From an uncultured Actinomycetes bacterium (GTDB lineage: Bacteria; Actinomycetota; Thermoleophilia; Solirubrobacterales; 70-9): a stretch of 5,035 nt of DNA. The translations under genes and the position numbers were made by a program. The stretch spans positions 1-5,035 of the forward strand of contig CAMPIP010000180.1 in assembly GCA_946886425.1 (NCBI GenBank). Reading direction: 5' to 3'. The notes beneath the pieces are model-generated. The model was not told the origin of the DNA. It ran no database searches and saw only the letters and a list, made by a program, of their open reading frames with translations. Below, in pieces: positions 1 through 5,035 of the stretch; positions within the stretch are counted from its first letter, which is position 1; the number at the start of each line of letters is the position of its first letter.

Positions 1-811
1 GCAGCGGCGCCAGCAGGGTGCCCGAGCTGCCGATGCTGACCATCAGCTCGCCGGCGGCGACGACGCCGGCGCCGAGTGCGGCGGCCGCGTTGTCGGCGGC
101 GCCGGCGGCGACCGGCGTCCCGGCCGCCAGGCCCGTCGCATCGGCCGCGCCGGCGCCGATGCTCCCGGCCGCCTCGCCCGACTCCAGCAACGGCGGGAGC
201 AGCTCGCGCCGCACCCCGTAGGCCGCCGCCAGCCGCTCGTCCCAGCCGCCCTCGCGGACCGAGTACAGCCCGGTCCCGGAAGCGTCGCTGTGCTCGCCGG
301 CGGCCTCCTCGGTCAGCTGGGCGCGGACGAAGTCCTTGGCGCAGAAAGCCCAGCGCGCGCGCTCCAGGGCCGGATCGCCCCGCTCGGCCAGCATCCGCAG
401 CTGCGGCGCCGTGAACCCGGGCAGGGCGGGATTGCCGGAGGTCTCGATCAACCGCTCCCGGCCGAAGCGTCGCTCGACCGCGGTCGCGGTCGCGGCGGCG
501 CGGTCGTCGCACCAGAGCAGTGCCGGCCGCAGCGGTCGCAGGTTCGCGTCGACCAGCACCGTGCCGTGCATCTGTCCGCACAGACCGACGCCCTCCAGCG
601 GCGGTTCTCCGGCCTCCCGCCAGGCCTCGCCGAGCGTCTCGCGGGCCGCCTCCCACCAGTCCGCCGGCTCCTGTTCGGCCGCGCCCGGAGTGGCGGCGCG
701 CAGCCGGTAGGGCGCTGCCGCGCTTCCCTTTACCCGGCCGCGGACGTCGACGACGAGGGCTCGCGCACCGCTCGTCCCGATGTCGAGGCCGATTGCCGCG
801 GGCAGGCTCAT
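1..811 (-). CDS. xylB: Xylulokinase-type FGGY carbohydrate kinase, N-terminal part (cut at window edge)
   Basis: Read on the minus strand, 270 codons are visible with no stop before the left edge. FGGY kinases phosphorylate sugars with ATP in the cytoplasm; xylulokinase makes D-xylulose 5-phosphate. Seen motifs in order: the DIGTSG phosphate loop (residues 10-15), GLCGQMHG (76-83, xylulokinase-like, usually with Ser for Cys), LWCDDR (99-104), GNPALPGFTAPQL (126-138, a strong xylulokinase hallmark), KDFVRAQLT (159-167), SDASGTGL (175-182), the GAADNAA block with the presumed catalytic base Asp240, and GSSGT (261-265), which opens the second domain. The visible part is somewhat over half of the usual length of about 480-500 residues. 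In the FGGY signature the usual Lys after AP is Gln137. The ATG gives a normal N-terminus (MSLPAAIGLDIGTSG). The gene diverges from the permease and shares its control region. The kinase call is firm; a close relative acting on another ketose is possible. Confidence 0.9.
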   Translation of the reverse strand, partial: MSLPAAIGLDIGTSGARALVVDVRGRVKGSAAAPYRLRAATPGAAEQEPADWWEAARETLGEAWREAGEPPLEGVGLCGQMHGTVLVDANLRPLRPALLWCDDRAAATATAVERRFGRERLIETSGNPALPGFTAPQLRMLAERGDPALERARWAFCAKDFVRAQLTEEAAGEHSDASGTGLYSVREGGWDERLAAAYGVRRELLPPLLESGEAAGSIGAGAADATGLAAGTPVAAGAADNAAAALGAGVVAAGELMVSIGSSGTLLAPL

Positions 812-825
812 ATCGGGGGAGTTTA

Positions 826-834
826 CTTCCTCCC
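826..834 (-). promoter_or_regulatory. Shine-Dalgarno-like sequence of the kinase gene, inside a small inverted repeat
   Basis: On the minus strand GGGAGGAAG lies upstream of the kinase ATG. The GGAGG core ends 17 nt before the start, which is longer than usual. The flanking bases form GGGAG, an 8-nt loop and CTCCC (plus-strand 817-821 and 830-834), so the core can be base-paired in the transcript. No in-frame start codon lies between it and the ATG. Confidence 0.45.
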
Positions 835-849
835 TGGAACTAATAGGCC

Positions 850-857
850 AAAGCTTT
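850..857. promoter_or_regulatory. Small palindrome AAAGCTTT in the divergent control region
   Basis: A perfect 8-bp palindrome 39 bp upstream of the kinase start codon, in an AT-richer stretch. A related palindrome centred on the same AAGCTT core lies before the isomerase gene (4400-4409). It could be an operator half of a local regulator, but an 8-bp palindrome can arise by chance. Confidence 0.25.
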
Positions 858-859
858 CG

Positions 860-877
860 TACAAAAGGTTACTTGTA
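860..877. promoter_or_regulatory. Inverted repeat TACAA-N8-TTGTA, possible operator
   Basis: Two perfect 5-bp arms are separated by 8 bases, giving an 18-bp dyad of the size bound by dimeric helix-turn-helix repressors. It sits about 49-66 bp upstream of the kinase start codon and about 30 bp from the -35 candidate of the rightward promoter, so a bound protein could affect either gene. No regulator family is recognised from the sequence. Confidence 0.3.
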
Positions 878-878
878 G

Positions 879-891
879 TTTGAGAATCAAA
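879..891. promoter_or_regulatory. Palindrome TTTGAgaaTCAAA, possible operator
   Basis: Two perfect 5-bp arms flank a 3-bp centre. A near copy, TTTGGAATCAA, is found at 961-971 (one base deleted), and the tandem repeats beside it share the ATCA core. The recurrence across one control region supports a protein-binding site more than chance does. Binding partner unknown. Confidence 0.35.
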
Positions 892-905
892 GCCAAATAC
901 GCCCC

Positions 906-933
906 TTGACGGATGCGACCTGACCTGTTTAAA
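906..933 (+). promoter_or_regulatory. Candidate sigma-70-type promoter for the permease operon
   Basis: The -35 candidate TTGACG (906-911) is separated by 16 bp from the -10 candidate TTTAAA (928-933). Transcription would start near 940, leaving an untranslated leader of roughly 95 nt before the permease start. The -35 is near consensus and the -10 is moderate. Its position in the AT-richest part of the window, facing the operon, supports it; no transcript evidence is available here. Confidence 0.45.
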
Positions 934-979
934 GTCCACCGCGGGATCAGTTGGGATCACTTTGGAATCAACCTGACCT
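918..979. repeat. Direct repeat ACCTGACCT, two copies 53 bp apart
   Basis: Identical 9-mers occur at 918-926 and 971-979, both followed within a few bases by TTTA. The first lies in the spacer between the -35 and -10 candidates, the second about 30 bp past the inferred transcription start. The first copy extends to ACCTGACCTG, a tandem ACCTG. The 53-bp offset is close to five turns of B-DNA, which would put both copies on the same helix face. Confidence 0.55.
943..972. repeat. Three tandem 10-bp repeats, GGGATCA-like
   Basis: The units are GGGATCAGTT (943-952), GGGATCACTT (953-962) and TGGAATCAAC (963-972). The first two differ at one base; the third is more diverged but keeps GGA-TCA. The period is about one helical turn, so the units present on one face of the DNA. 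They begin just after the inferred transcription start of the permease operon, a classic place for repressor binding, or they may act in the 5' leader RNA. Confidence 0.5.
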
Positions 980-1016
980 TCTTTACGGGGTTAGATGAGA
1001 TTTGGAGGAGATGACG

Positions 1017-1037
1017 ATGGGGAGACAATTCCGATGA
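1017..1037 (+). CDS. Candidate 6-codon upstream mini-ORF (MGRQFR) coupled to the permease start
   Basis: A strong Shine-Dalgarno sequence, GGAGGAG (1004-1010), lies 6 nt before the ATG at 1017, a better placed site than that of the permease itself. The frame reads MGRQFR and stops at TGA 1035-1037, overlapping the permease start as ATGA. An in-frame ATG at 1011 would add two residues but abuts the ribosome site. The arrangement resembles a translational-coupling leader. The ORF is so short that it may be fortuitous, and no function is claimed for the peptide. Confidence 0.35.
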   Translation: MGRQFR

Positions 1038-2647
1038 GCGACAAACCCCTCGGAGCGCCCGTCGACGCCACCGCCGGAGCTGCCGGCGAGGCGCCGCTGT
1101 ACGTCCGTCAGGCGACCGGCTTGGTGCGCGAGCTGAAGGCCCGCGACGCCCTGCTGATGACCCTGGCGTTTATCAGCATTCCGCTGGGCTATTTCTTCTT
1201 CGCCCAGCTGCCGGGCACGTTCCCGGGGGTGAACGTGCCGATCGCCTTCCTACTCACCGGCCTGCTCGTGGCGCCGGCGATGGCGGTCTACGCGCTGTTC
1301 GCGGCGATCATGCCGCGCTCGGGCGGCGACCTGATCTTCGTCGGCCGCGTGATCCACCCACTTGTCGGGTTTGTCAACAACTTCGGGTTCGTCGTCTTCC
1401 AGATCTGCGCGAGCGCGTTCCTGATGCTGTTCGTCGTCGATTTCGCGATCCCGAGCATGTTCCAGAACATCGCCCTCACCTCGGGCAACGAATGGTGGGC
1501 GAACGCCGCCGCCGACCTGACGAACTCGACGCCGCGCTTCCTGATCACGGCGGCGCTGATCGCCCTGATGACCGGCCTCTACTGCATCGGTCTGAAATGG
1601 GTGCTGCGCGTCTTCGTGCCGCTGATCCTGGCCCAGTTCATCGGTGTCCTCCTCACCTTCGTGATCCTTCTCTTCTCGAGCCACGGCGGTTTCGCCGACA
1701 GCCTCGCCAGCCTCGGCTTCGGTGGCATCGAAGCCGCCGCCACCAAGGCCGGATTCGAACCGGTCGGCAAGTCGGTGGGCGCCACCTTCGAGTCGGCGGC
1801 GCTGCTGATCGCCGTCCCCTGCCTCGCCTTCATGTGGAGCTACTTCGGCGGCGAGGTGCGGCGGCCGCGGGCGACCTCGATGTACATCACGATGGCCGGG
1901 GTGGTCATCTCGGTCGTGGTCCTGGCGCTGATCGCCTGGCAGGCCAACCGGGTCTTCGGCGAGAACTTCCAGGCGGCCGCGTCGTTCCTCTCGGCTGAAG
2001 ACCCCGGGGCCTACCCGCTCAACGCCGAACCCTTCATCAACACCTACCTCGGCATCCTCACCGGCAGCTCCCTCCTGGTCGTGGTGGTCGGCATCGCCTT
2101 CGCGATGGGCTGCCTGGCGGCGCCGTTCGCGGGGATGATCCTGGTCACCCGCAGCCTCTTCGCCTACTCGTTCGATCGCATGCTTCCGAGCGGCCTGGCG
2201 GACGTCAACATGCGCTTCCACACGCCGGTCAAGGCGACGCTGCTGGTCGGGGCGGTGATGATCGGGTTCCTCGCCGGGTTCGTCTTCTCGGCAAGCACCT
2301 TCACCGACTTCATCGCCGCCTCGAGCCTGGCGCTGTTCGTCGTCACCGGCGTCACCGGGCTGGCCGGGGCGCTGCTGCCCTATCGCCGGCGAGACCTCTA
2401 CGAACTGTCGCCGGTGCGGGCGATCGCCGGCATCCCGGTGATCACGATCCTCGGGCTGCTGGCGGTGGCGATCTACGGGATCTACCTCTACCTGCTGATC
2501 GACCGGGTCGGTTTCGCCGACCGGACCTGGTGGTTCGTGATCGGCGTCTACGCCCTCGGCGCGATCATCGCCGCGGTCGCCTATTTCCGCAACCGCGATG
2601 CCGGGGTGGACCTCAACACCGCCCTCCGCGAACTCCCCCCGGAGTAG
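1034..2647 (+). CDS. APC-superfamily permease (amino acid/polyamine/organocation type)
   Basis: 537 residues and about 12 membrane helices (roughly 38-57, 66-91, 112-138, 166-186, 188-215, 251-271, 283-302, 340-370, 398-418, 423-448, 463-487, 497-517), within the usual APC size. Cytoplasmic-membrane uptake by cation coupling or exchange is the family role. Motifs seen: PRSGGDLIFVGR after helix 2 (94-105), the helix-6 region WSYFGGEVRRP (268-278) and RSLFAYSFDRMLP after helix 8 (373-385), matching the family R-x-L-F-A-x-x-x-D-x-x-L-P. Helix 1 reads AFISIPLGY and lacks the usual glycine-rich G-[SA]-G stretch that binds the substrate carboxylate, so the substrate cannot be assigned. The start at 1034 is preferred over the in-frame ATG at 995 because GGGGAG (1019-1024) stands 9 nt upstream and the extra 13 residues are polar and unlike the family. 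It is the first gene of a unit with the phosphoesterase 3 bp downstream. Confidence 0.9.
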   Translation: MSDKPLGAPVDATAGAAGEAPLYVRQATGLVRELKARDALLMTLAFISIPLGYFFFAQLPGTFPGVNVPIAFLLTGLLVAPAMAVYALFAAIMPRSGGDLIFVGRVIHPLVGFVNNFGFVVFQICASAFLMLFVVDFAIPSMFQNIALTSGNEWWANAAADLTNSTPRFLITAALIALMTGLYCIGLKWVLRVFVPLILAQFIGVLLTFVILLFSSHGGFADSLASLGFGGIEAAATKAGFEPVGKSVGATFESAALLIAVPCLAFMWSYFGGEVRRPRATSMYITMAGVVISVVVLALIAWQANRVFGENFQAAASFLSAEDPGAYPLNAEPFINTYLGILTGSSLLVVVVGIAFAMGCLAAPFAGMILVTRSLFAYSFDRMLPSGLADVNMRFHTPVKATLLVGAVMIGFLAGFVFSASTFTDFIAASSLALFVVTGVTGLAGALLPYRRRDLYELSPVRAIAGIPVITILGLLAVAIYGIYLYLLIDRVGFADRTWWFVIGVYALGAIIAAVAYFRNRDAGVDLNTALRELPPE

Positions 2648-2650
2648 GAA

Positions 2651-3607
2651 ATGGCAGAGACGCGCCTTTTCTTCGCGACCGATATCCACGGCTCGGACTG
2701 GTGCTTTCGCAAGTTCGTCAACGCCGCCAAGGCCTACGAAGCGGATGCGCTGGTGCTGGGCGGCGACATCACCGGCAAGCAGCTGGTCCCGATCGTGCCC
2801 TCCGGCGATGGCGGCTGGCGGGCCAGTGAGGGCGGCACCGCGATCGACCTGCGCAGCGACGAGGAGCGCCAGACGCTGCTCAAACGCGTGGCGATGATCG
2901 GGGCCTACCCGGTGCCGCTCGAGAGCGAGGAGGAAGAGGAGCGGCTCCAGAACGACGTCGCCTTCCGCAACGAACGCTTCCTGGTGGCGATGCGGGAGCT
3001 GCTCGAAAGCTGGGTTCAGGTCGCCGAGGAACGCCTCGCCCCGGAGGGCATACCGCTGTACATGATGCTCGGCAACGACGACGAGGAGGAGTTGATCGAG
3101 ATCATCGATCGCTCCGAGTGGGTCCAGCATGCGGAGGGCAACGTCTGCCACGTCGCCGACGAGTACGAGATGGTCTCCTGGGGCTGGTCGACGCCGACTC
3201 CGTGGGACACCCCGCGCGAGGAGAGCGAGGAGGAGATCGCGGCCCACATCGCCGCCATGGCCGACCGCCTGGTCGATCCGGGGCGGGCGATCTTCAACAT
3301 CCATTGCCCGCCCTTCCAGAGCGGCATCGACGAGGCCCCGGAGCTCGACGAGGACTTCCGGCCGGTGGTCAAGGGGGGCACGCCGCAGAACATCCCGGTG
3401 GGGAGCAAGGCGGCGCGCGAGGCGATCGAGCGCTACTCGCCGCTGATCGGCCTGCACGGCCACGTCCACGACGCGGCGGGAACGCAGACGGTCGGCCGCA
3501 CCCGCTGCTTCAACCCCGGCAGCAACTACCAGCACGGGGTCTTGCGCGGCGTGCTGGTGCGGCTGCGCGGCGGCAAGCTCCGCGACTGGACCTTCACGCG
3601 CGGATGA
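2651..3607 (+). CDS. Calcineurin-like metallophosphoesterase
   Basis: 318 residues with no signal peptide or membrane helix, so probably cytoplasmic. The two-metal phosphoesterase set is nearly complete: D11-x-H13 (ATDIHG), GD39 (LGGDITGK), GN142-D-D, H218 (FNIHCPP) and GHVH 270-273. These enzymes hydrolyse phosphomono- or diesters using Mn/Fe-type metal pairs. The histidine usual after GN, which assists catalysis, is Asp143; small phosphodiesterases of this fold also vary there. An acidic helical insertion of about 90 residues (44-135, with a run of five Glu at 93-97) lies between the second and third motifs and probably shapes substrate access. GGAG (2641-2644) lies 6 nt before the ATG and overlaps the end of the permease frame. 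The last bases overlap the next gene as ATGA. The substrate is unknown; the neighbours suggest a small molecule or phosphosugar/nucleotide rather than protein. Confidence 0.88.
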   Translation: MAETRLFFATDIHGSDWCFRKFVNAAKAYEADALVLGGDITGKQLVPIVPSGDGGWRASEGGTAIDLRSDEERQTLLKRVAMIGAYPVPLESEEEEERLQNDVAFRNERFLVAMRELLESWVQVAEERLAPEGIPLYMMLGNDDEEELIEIIDRSEWVQHAEGNVCHVADEYEMVSWGWSTPTPWDTPREESEEEIAAHIAAMADRLVDPGRAIFNIHCPPFQSGIDEAPELDEDFRPVVKGGTPQNIPVGSKAAREAIERYSPLIGLHGHVHDAAGTQTVGRTRCFNPGSNYQHGVLRGVLVRLRGGKLRDWTFTRG

Positions 3608-4356
3608 CGGCCCGGCTCCAACCTGAGGAGGTCGAGGCCGAGGCGCGGCGCCTGGTCGGCGTCGCCGCCGGGGCTGGCGTCGAGTTGCGCCTGCTCGGCG
3701 GCCTGGCGGTGCGGGCGCATTGCGCTCCCGGGGCGCTCGGGCCGACCCGCACCTACAGCGACATCGACGTCGTCACCGACACCGGCCTGGCGGCCGTCGA
3801 GCCGGTGATGAGGGAAGCGCGCTACGAGCCGTTCACCCGCTTCAACGCCCTGCACGGCCACTCGCGGGCGATCTTCTACAGCGACGAGGAGCGGCTCAAG
3901 GTCGACGTCTTCCTGGGCAGCTTCTCGATGTGCCACACGGTGCCCCTGCGCGACCGGCTCGACGCCGACACGCCGACGGTGCCGCTGGCGGAGCTGCTTC
4001 TCACCAAGCTGCAGATCGTCGAGCTGAACGAGAAGGACATGCTCGACCTCGGGGCGCTGCTGGCCGAGCACCCGGTCGGCAGCGGCGACGAGGAGACGAT
4101 CGACGGCGACCGGGTGGCGGCGATCTGCTCGGCCGACTGGGGCCTCGAGCACACGATCGAGCGCAACCTCGAGCGGCTCGGCGGCGAGGCTTCCCGGCTG
4201 CGCGGCGCTGACGCCGACGTGGTTCGCGAGCGGATCGAGCACCTGCGCGAACAGATCGCCTCGCACCCGAAGACGCGCAAGTGGCGGATGCGGGCGCTCG
4301 TCGGCGAGCGGATGCCCTGGTTCGAGGAACCGGACGAGGTCGCGGACGAGCATTGA
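3604..4356 (+). CDS. Nucleotidyltransferase-fold protein (Pol beta-like superfamily)
   Basis: 250 residues, probably cytoplasmic. The N-terminal part carries the fold signature: LLGGLAVRAH (30-39), YSDIDVV (51-57, supplying D53 and D55) and LKVDVFLG (98-105, supplying D101). This gives the GG...DxD...D carboxylate set that binds metal and NTP and transfers a nucleotide to an acceptor. A helical region follows (LLLTKLQIVELNEKDMLDLGALL, 131-153, also seen in uncharacterised members of this superfamily), then a basic tail KTRKWRMRALVGER. The acceptor is unknown; relatives include aminoglycoside nucleotidyltransferases, AbiEii/MNT-type toxins and many orphans. No paired antitoxin-like ORF adjoins it. 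The start is the ATG overlapping the phosphoesterase stop (ATGA), without a clear ribosome site, so translation is probably coupled. An upstream extension of the same open frame to 3118 runs antiparallel to nothing conserved and is rejected. Confidence 0.78.
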   Translation: MTARLQPEEVEAEARRLVGVAAGAGVELRLLGGLAVRAHCAPGALGPTRTYSDIDVVTDTGLAAVEPVMREARYEPFTRFNALHGHSRAIFYSDEERLKVDVFLGSFSMCHTVPLRDRLDADTPTVPLAELLLTKLQIVELNEKDMLDLGALLAEHPVGSGDEETIDGDRVAAICSADWGLEHTIERNLERLGGEASRLRGADADVVRERIEHLREQIASHPKTRKWRMRALVGERMPWFEEPDEVADEH

Positions 4357-4399
4357 CCGGGGCCGGATCCCGCGCCGCGGTCGCCCTGCGAGCCGCTGC

Positions 4400-4409
4400 G
4401 GAAGCTTCC
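4400..4409. promoter_or_regulatory. Palindrome GGAAGCTTCC before the isomerase gene
   Basis: A perfect 10-bp palindrome lies in the 80-bp gap between the nucleotidyltransferase and the isomerase, 28 bp before the isomerase start, followed by an A-rich stretch. It shares the AAGCTT core with the palindrome at 850-857. It could be an operator for a local regulator; no matching -35/-10 pair and no T-tract terminator are visible in this gap. Confidence 0.3.
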
Positions 4410-4436
4410 ACAAAAACAGCCATGAAAGGTAAGGAA

Positions 4437-5035
4437 ATGAAGAGAATCTCGATCGGCACCTGGGCGTTCGGCGCCTACTCGGAGGCCCCGCTCGACTTCC
4501 CGGTCGTGCTCGACCGGCTGGCCGAGCTGGGTTTCGACGGCATCGAGCTGGGCGCCTTCCCGCCGCATCCGGACCCGGCCACCTGCGCCAGCGCCGAGCA
4601 GCGCGCGGAGCTGGCGGAGACGATCTCCAGCCGCGGGCTGGCCGTCTCGGCCGTCGCCACCGACTTCGCCGACGCCAGCTTCCTGCGCGACGACGACAAC
4701 TCCGCCTATCTGGCGGCGCTGGACCGCAACCTCGACTTCTGCGAGGCGGTCGGCACCAGTCGCCTGATCGTCAACACCGGCGATCACCCCGACGCCCCGC
4801 GCGAGATCGGCGTCGAGCTGGCCCGGGAGCGGCTGCTGCGCACCTGGCGGGAGGCCGCGCGCCGGGCCGCCGACCGGGGCATCGAGCTGACCTGGGAGTT
4901 CGAGCCTTGCTGGTCGTTCAACGAGCCCGAGGACGTGATCGCGATCGCCGGCGAGCTCTCCGGGCCAGGGTTCGGGGTCTGCTACGACACGGCCCACGGG
5001 CACACGGTCGCCGTCGTCGGCGCCCGCCACCCCGA
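4437..5035 (+). CDS. Sugar phosphate isomerase/epimerase (xylose isomerase-like TIM barrel), N-terminal part
   Basis: 199 codons are visible before the right edge; the family usually has about 260-300 residues. Seen: an N-terminal strand MKRISIGTWAF, LGFDGIELGAF (31-41), the GLAVSAVATDF strand (67-77), RLIVNTG (109-115), the helix-to-strand GIELTWEFEP (148-157) with metal-ligand Glu154/Glu156, and VCYDTAHGH (181-189) with Asp184 and His187. This pattern belongs to the AP endonuclease 2/xylose isomerase-like superfamily, whose members isomerise or epimerise sugars, or dehydrate inositol derivatives, using a divalent metal. The ATG at 4437 is chosen because AAAGG (4425-4429) stands 7 nt before it; the in-frame ATG at 4422 has no ribosome site. 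It follows the nucleotidyltransferase by 80 bp on the same strand, so it may be in the operon or start a new unit. The substrate cannot be told from this part. Confidence 0.87.
   Translation, partial: MKRISIGTWAFGAYSEAPLDFPVVLDRLAELGFDGIELGAFPPHPDPATCASAEQRAELAETISSRGLAVSAVATDFADASFLRDDDNSAYLAALDRNLDFCEAVGTSRLIVNTGDHPDAPREIGVELARERLLRTWREAARRAADRGIELTWEFEPCWSFNEPEDVIAIAGELSGPGFGVCYDTAHGHTVAVVGARHP

Noticed and set aside
480..503. Short GCGGTC tandem repeat inside the kinase gene
   Set aside because: It encodes an Ala/Thr-rich helix and is explained by codon bias in GC-rich coding sequence.
18..883. Plus-strand frames over the kinase gene (18-221, 76-414, 290-883, 336-710, 520-843)
   Set aside because: They are shadows of the minus-strand kinase; the translations are Ala/Arg/Pro-rich with no motifs.
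1250..3535. 761-codon open frame on the minus strand across the permease and phosphoesterase
   Set aside because: It is antisense to two genes with clear motifs. Its product is a low-complexity Arg/Asp/His/Glu-rich chain typical of shadow frames in high-GC DNA, with no recognisable domain.
3118..3603. Upstream extension of the nucleotidyltransferase frame by 162 codons
   Set aside because: This stretch lies wholly inside the phosphoesterase gene in another frame, and its translation is Gly/Arg/Pro-rich without structure. The ATGA overlap at 3604 gives a normal N-terminus.
3604..4356. Nucleotidyltransferase as the toxin of an AbiE/MNT-HEPN-type toxin-antitoxin pair
   Set aside because: No small HEPN or AbiEi-like partner is adjacent. 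The coupled neighbour is a metallophosphoesterase and the context is metabolic, so the defence assignment is unsupported.
4358..4372. CGGG-N7-CCCG inverted repeat after the nucleotidyltransferase stop as a terminator
   Set aside because: It is only a 4-bp stem and no T-tract follows, so it is not a convincing intrinsic terminator.
3526..4413. 295-codon minus-strand frame opposite the nucleotidyltransferase, and an overlapping 384-codon frame at 3876-5030
   Set aside because: Both are antisense to genes with intact active-site motifs and have biased composition (Arg/Asp/Val/Gly or Ser/Arg rich) without domain signatures.

Overview
The window is very GC-rich, with G or C at most third codon positions, long spurious open frames on both strands and an AT-richer island only between the two divergent genes. 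This fits a high-GC soil bacterium, most likely an actinobacterium (possibly Thermoleophilia/Solirubrobacterales). That placement is an inference from composition and protein style, not a marker-based call.

Layout: (1) 1-811, minus strand: N-terminal 270 residues of a xylulokinase-type FGGY sugar kinase, running off the left edge. (2) 812-1033: a 222-bp divergent control region with a plausible sigma-70-like promoter for the rightward genes, three tandem 10-bp repeats, a 9-bp direct repeat about five helical turns apart, several small palindromes and a 6-codon mini-ORF that ends on the start codon of the next gene. (3) 1034-2647, plus: a 12-helix APC-superfamily permease. (4) 2651-3607, plus: a calcineurin-like metallophosphoesterase, 3 bp behind the permease. 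(5) 3604-4356, plus: a nucleotidyltransferase-fold protein overlapping the phosphoesterase by ATGA. (6) 4437 to the right edge, plus: the N-terminal two thirds of a xylose-isomerase-like TIM-barrel sugar (phosphate) isomerase/epimerase. The kinase and the last gene are cut by the window edges.

The two flanking genes point to carbohydrate catabolism: the isomerase would make a ketose that the kinase could phosphorylate. The three tightly packed middle genes are almost certainly cotranscribed and partly translationally coupled. They combine uptake, phosphoester hydrolysis and nucleotidyl transfer in a way I cannot match to a named pathway. The unusual points are this permease-phosphoesterase-nucleotidyltransferase trio in a sugar locus and the dense repeat architecture of the divergent promoter region. 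No RNA genes, mobile elements, CRISPR arrays or convincing intrinsic terminators were seen.
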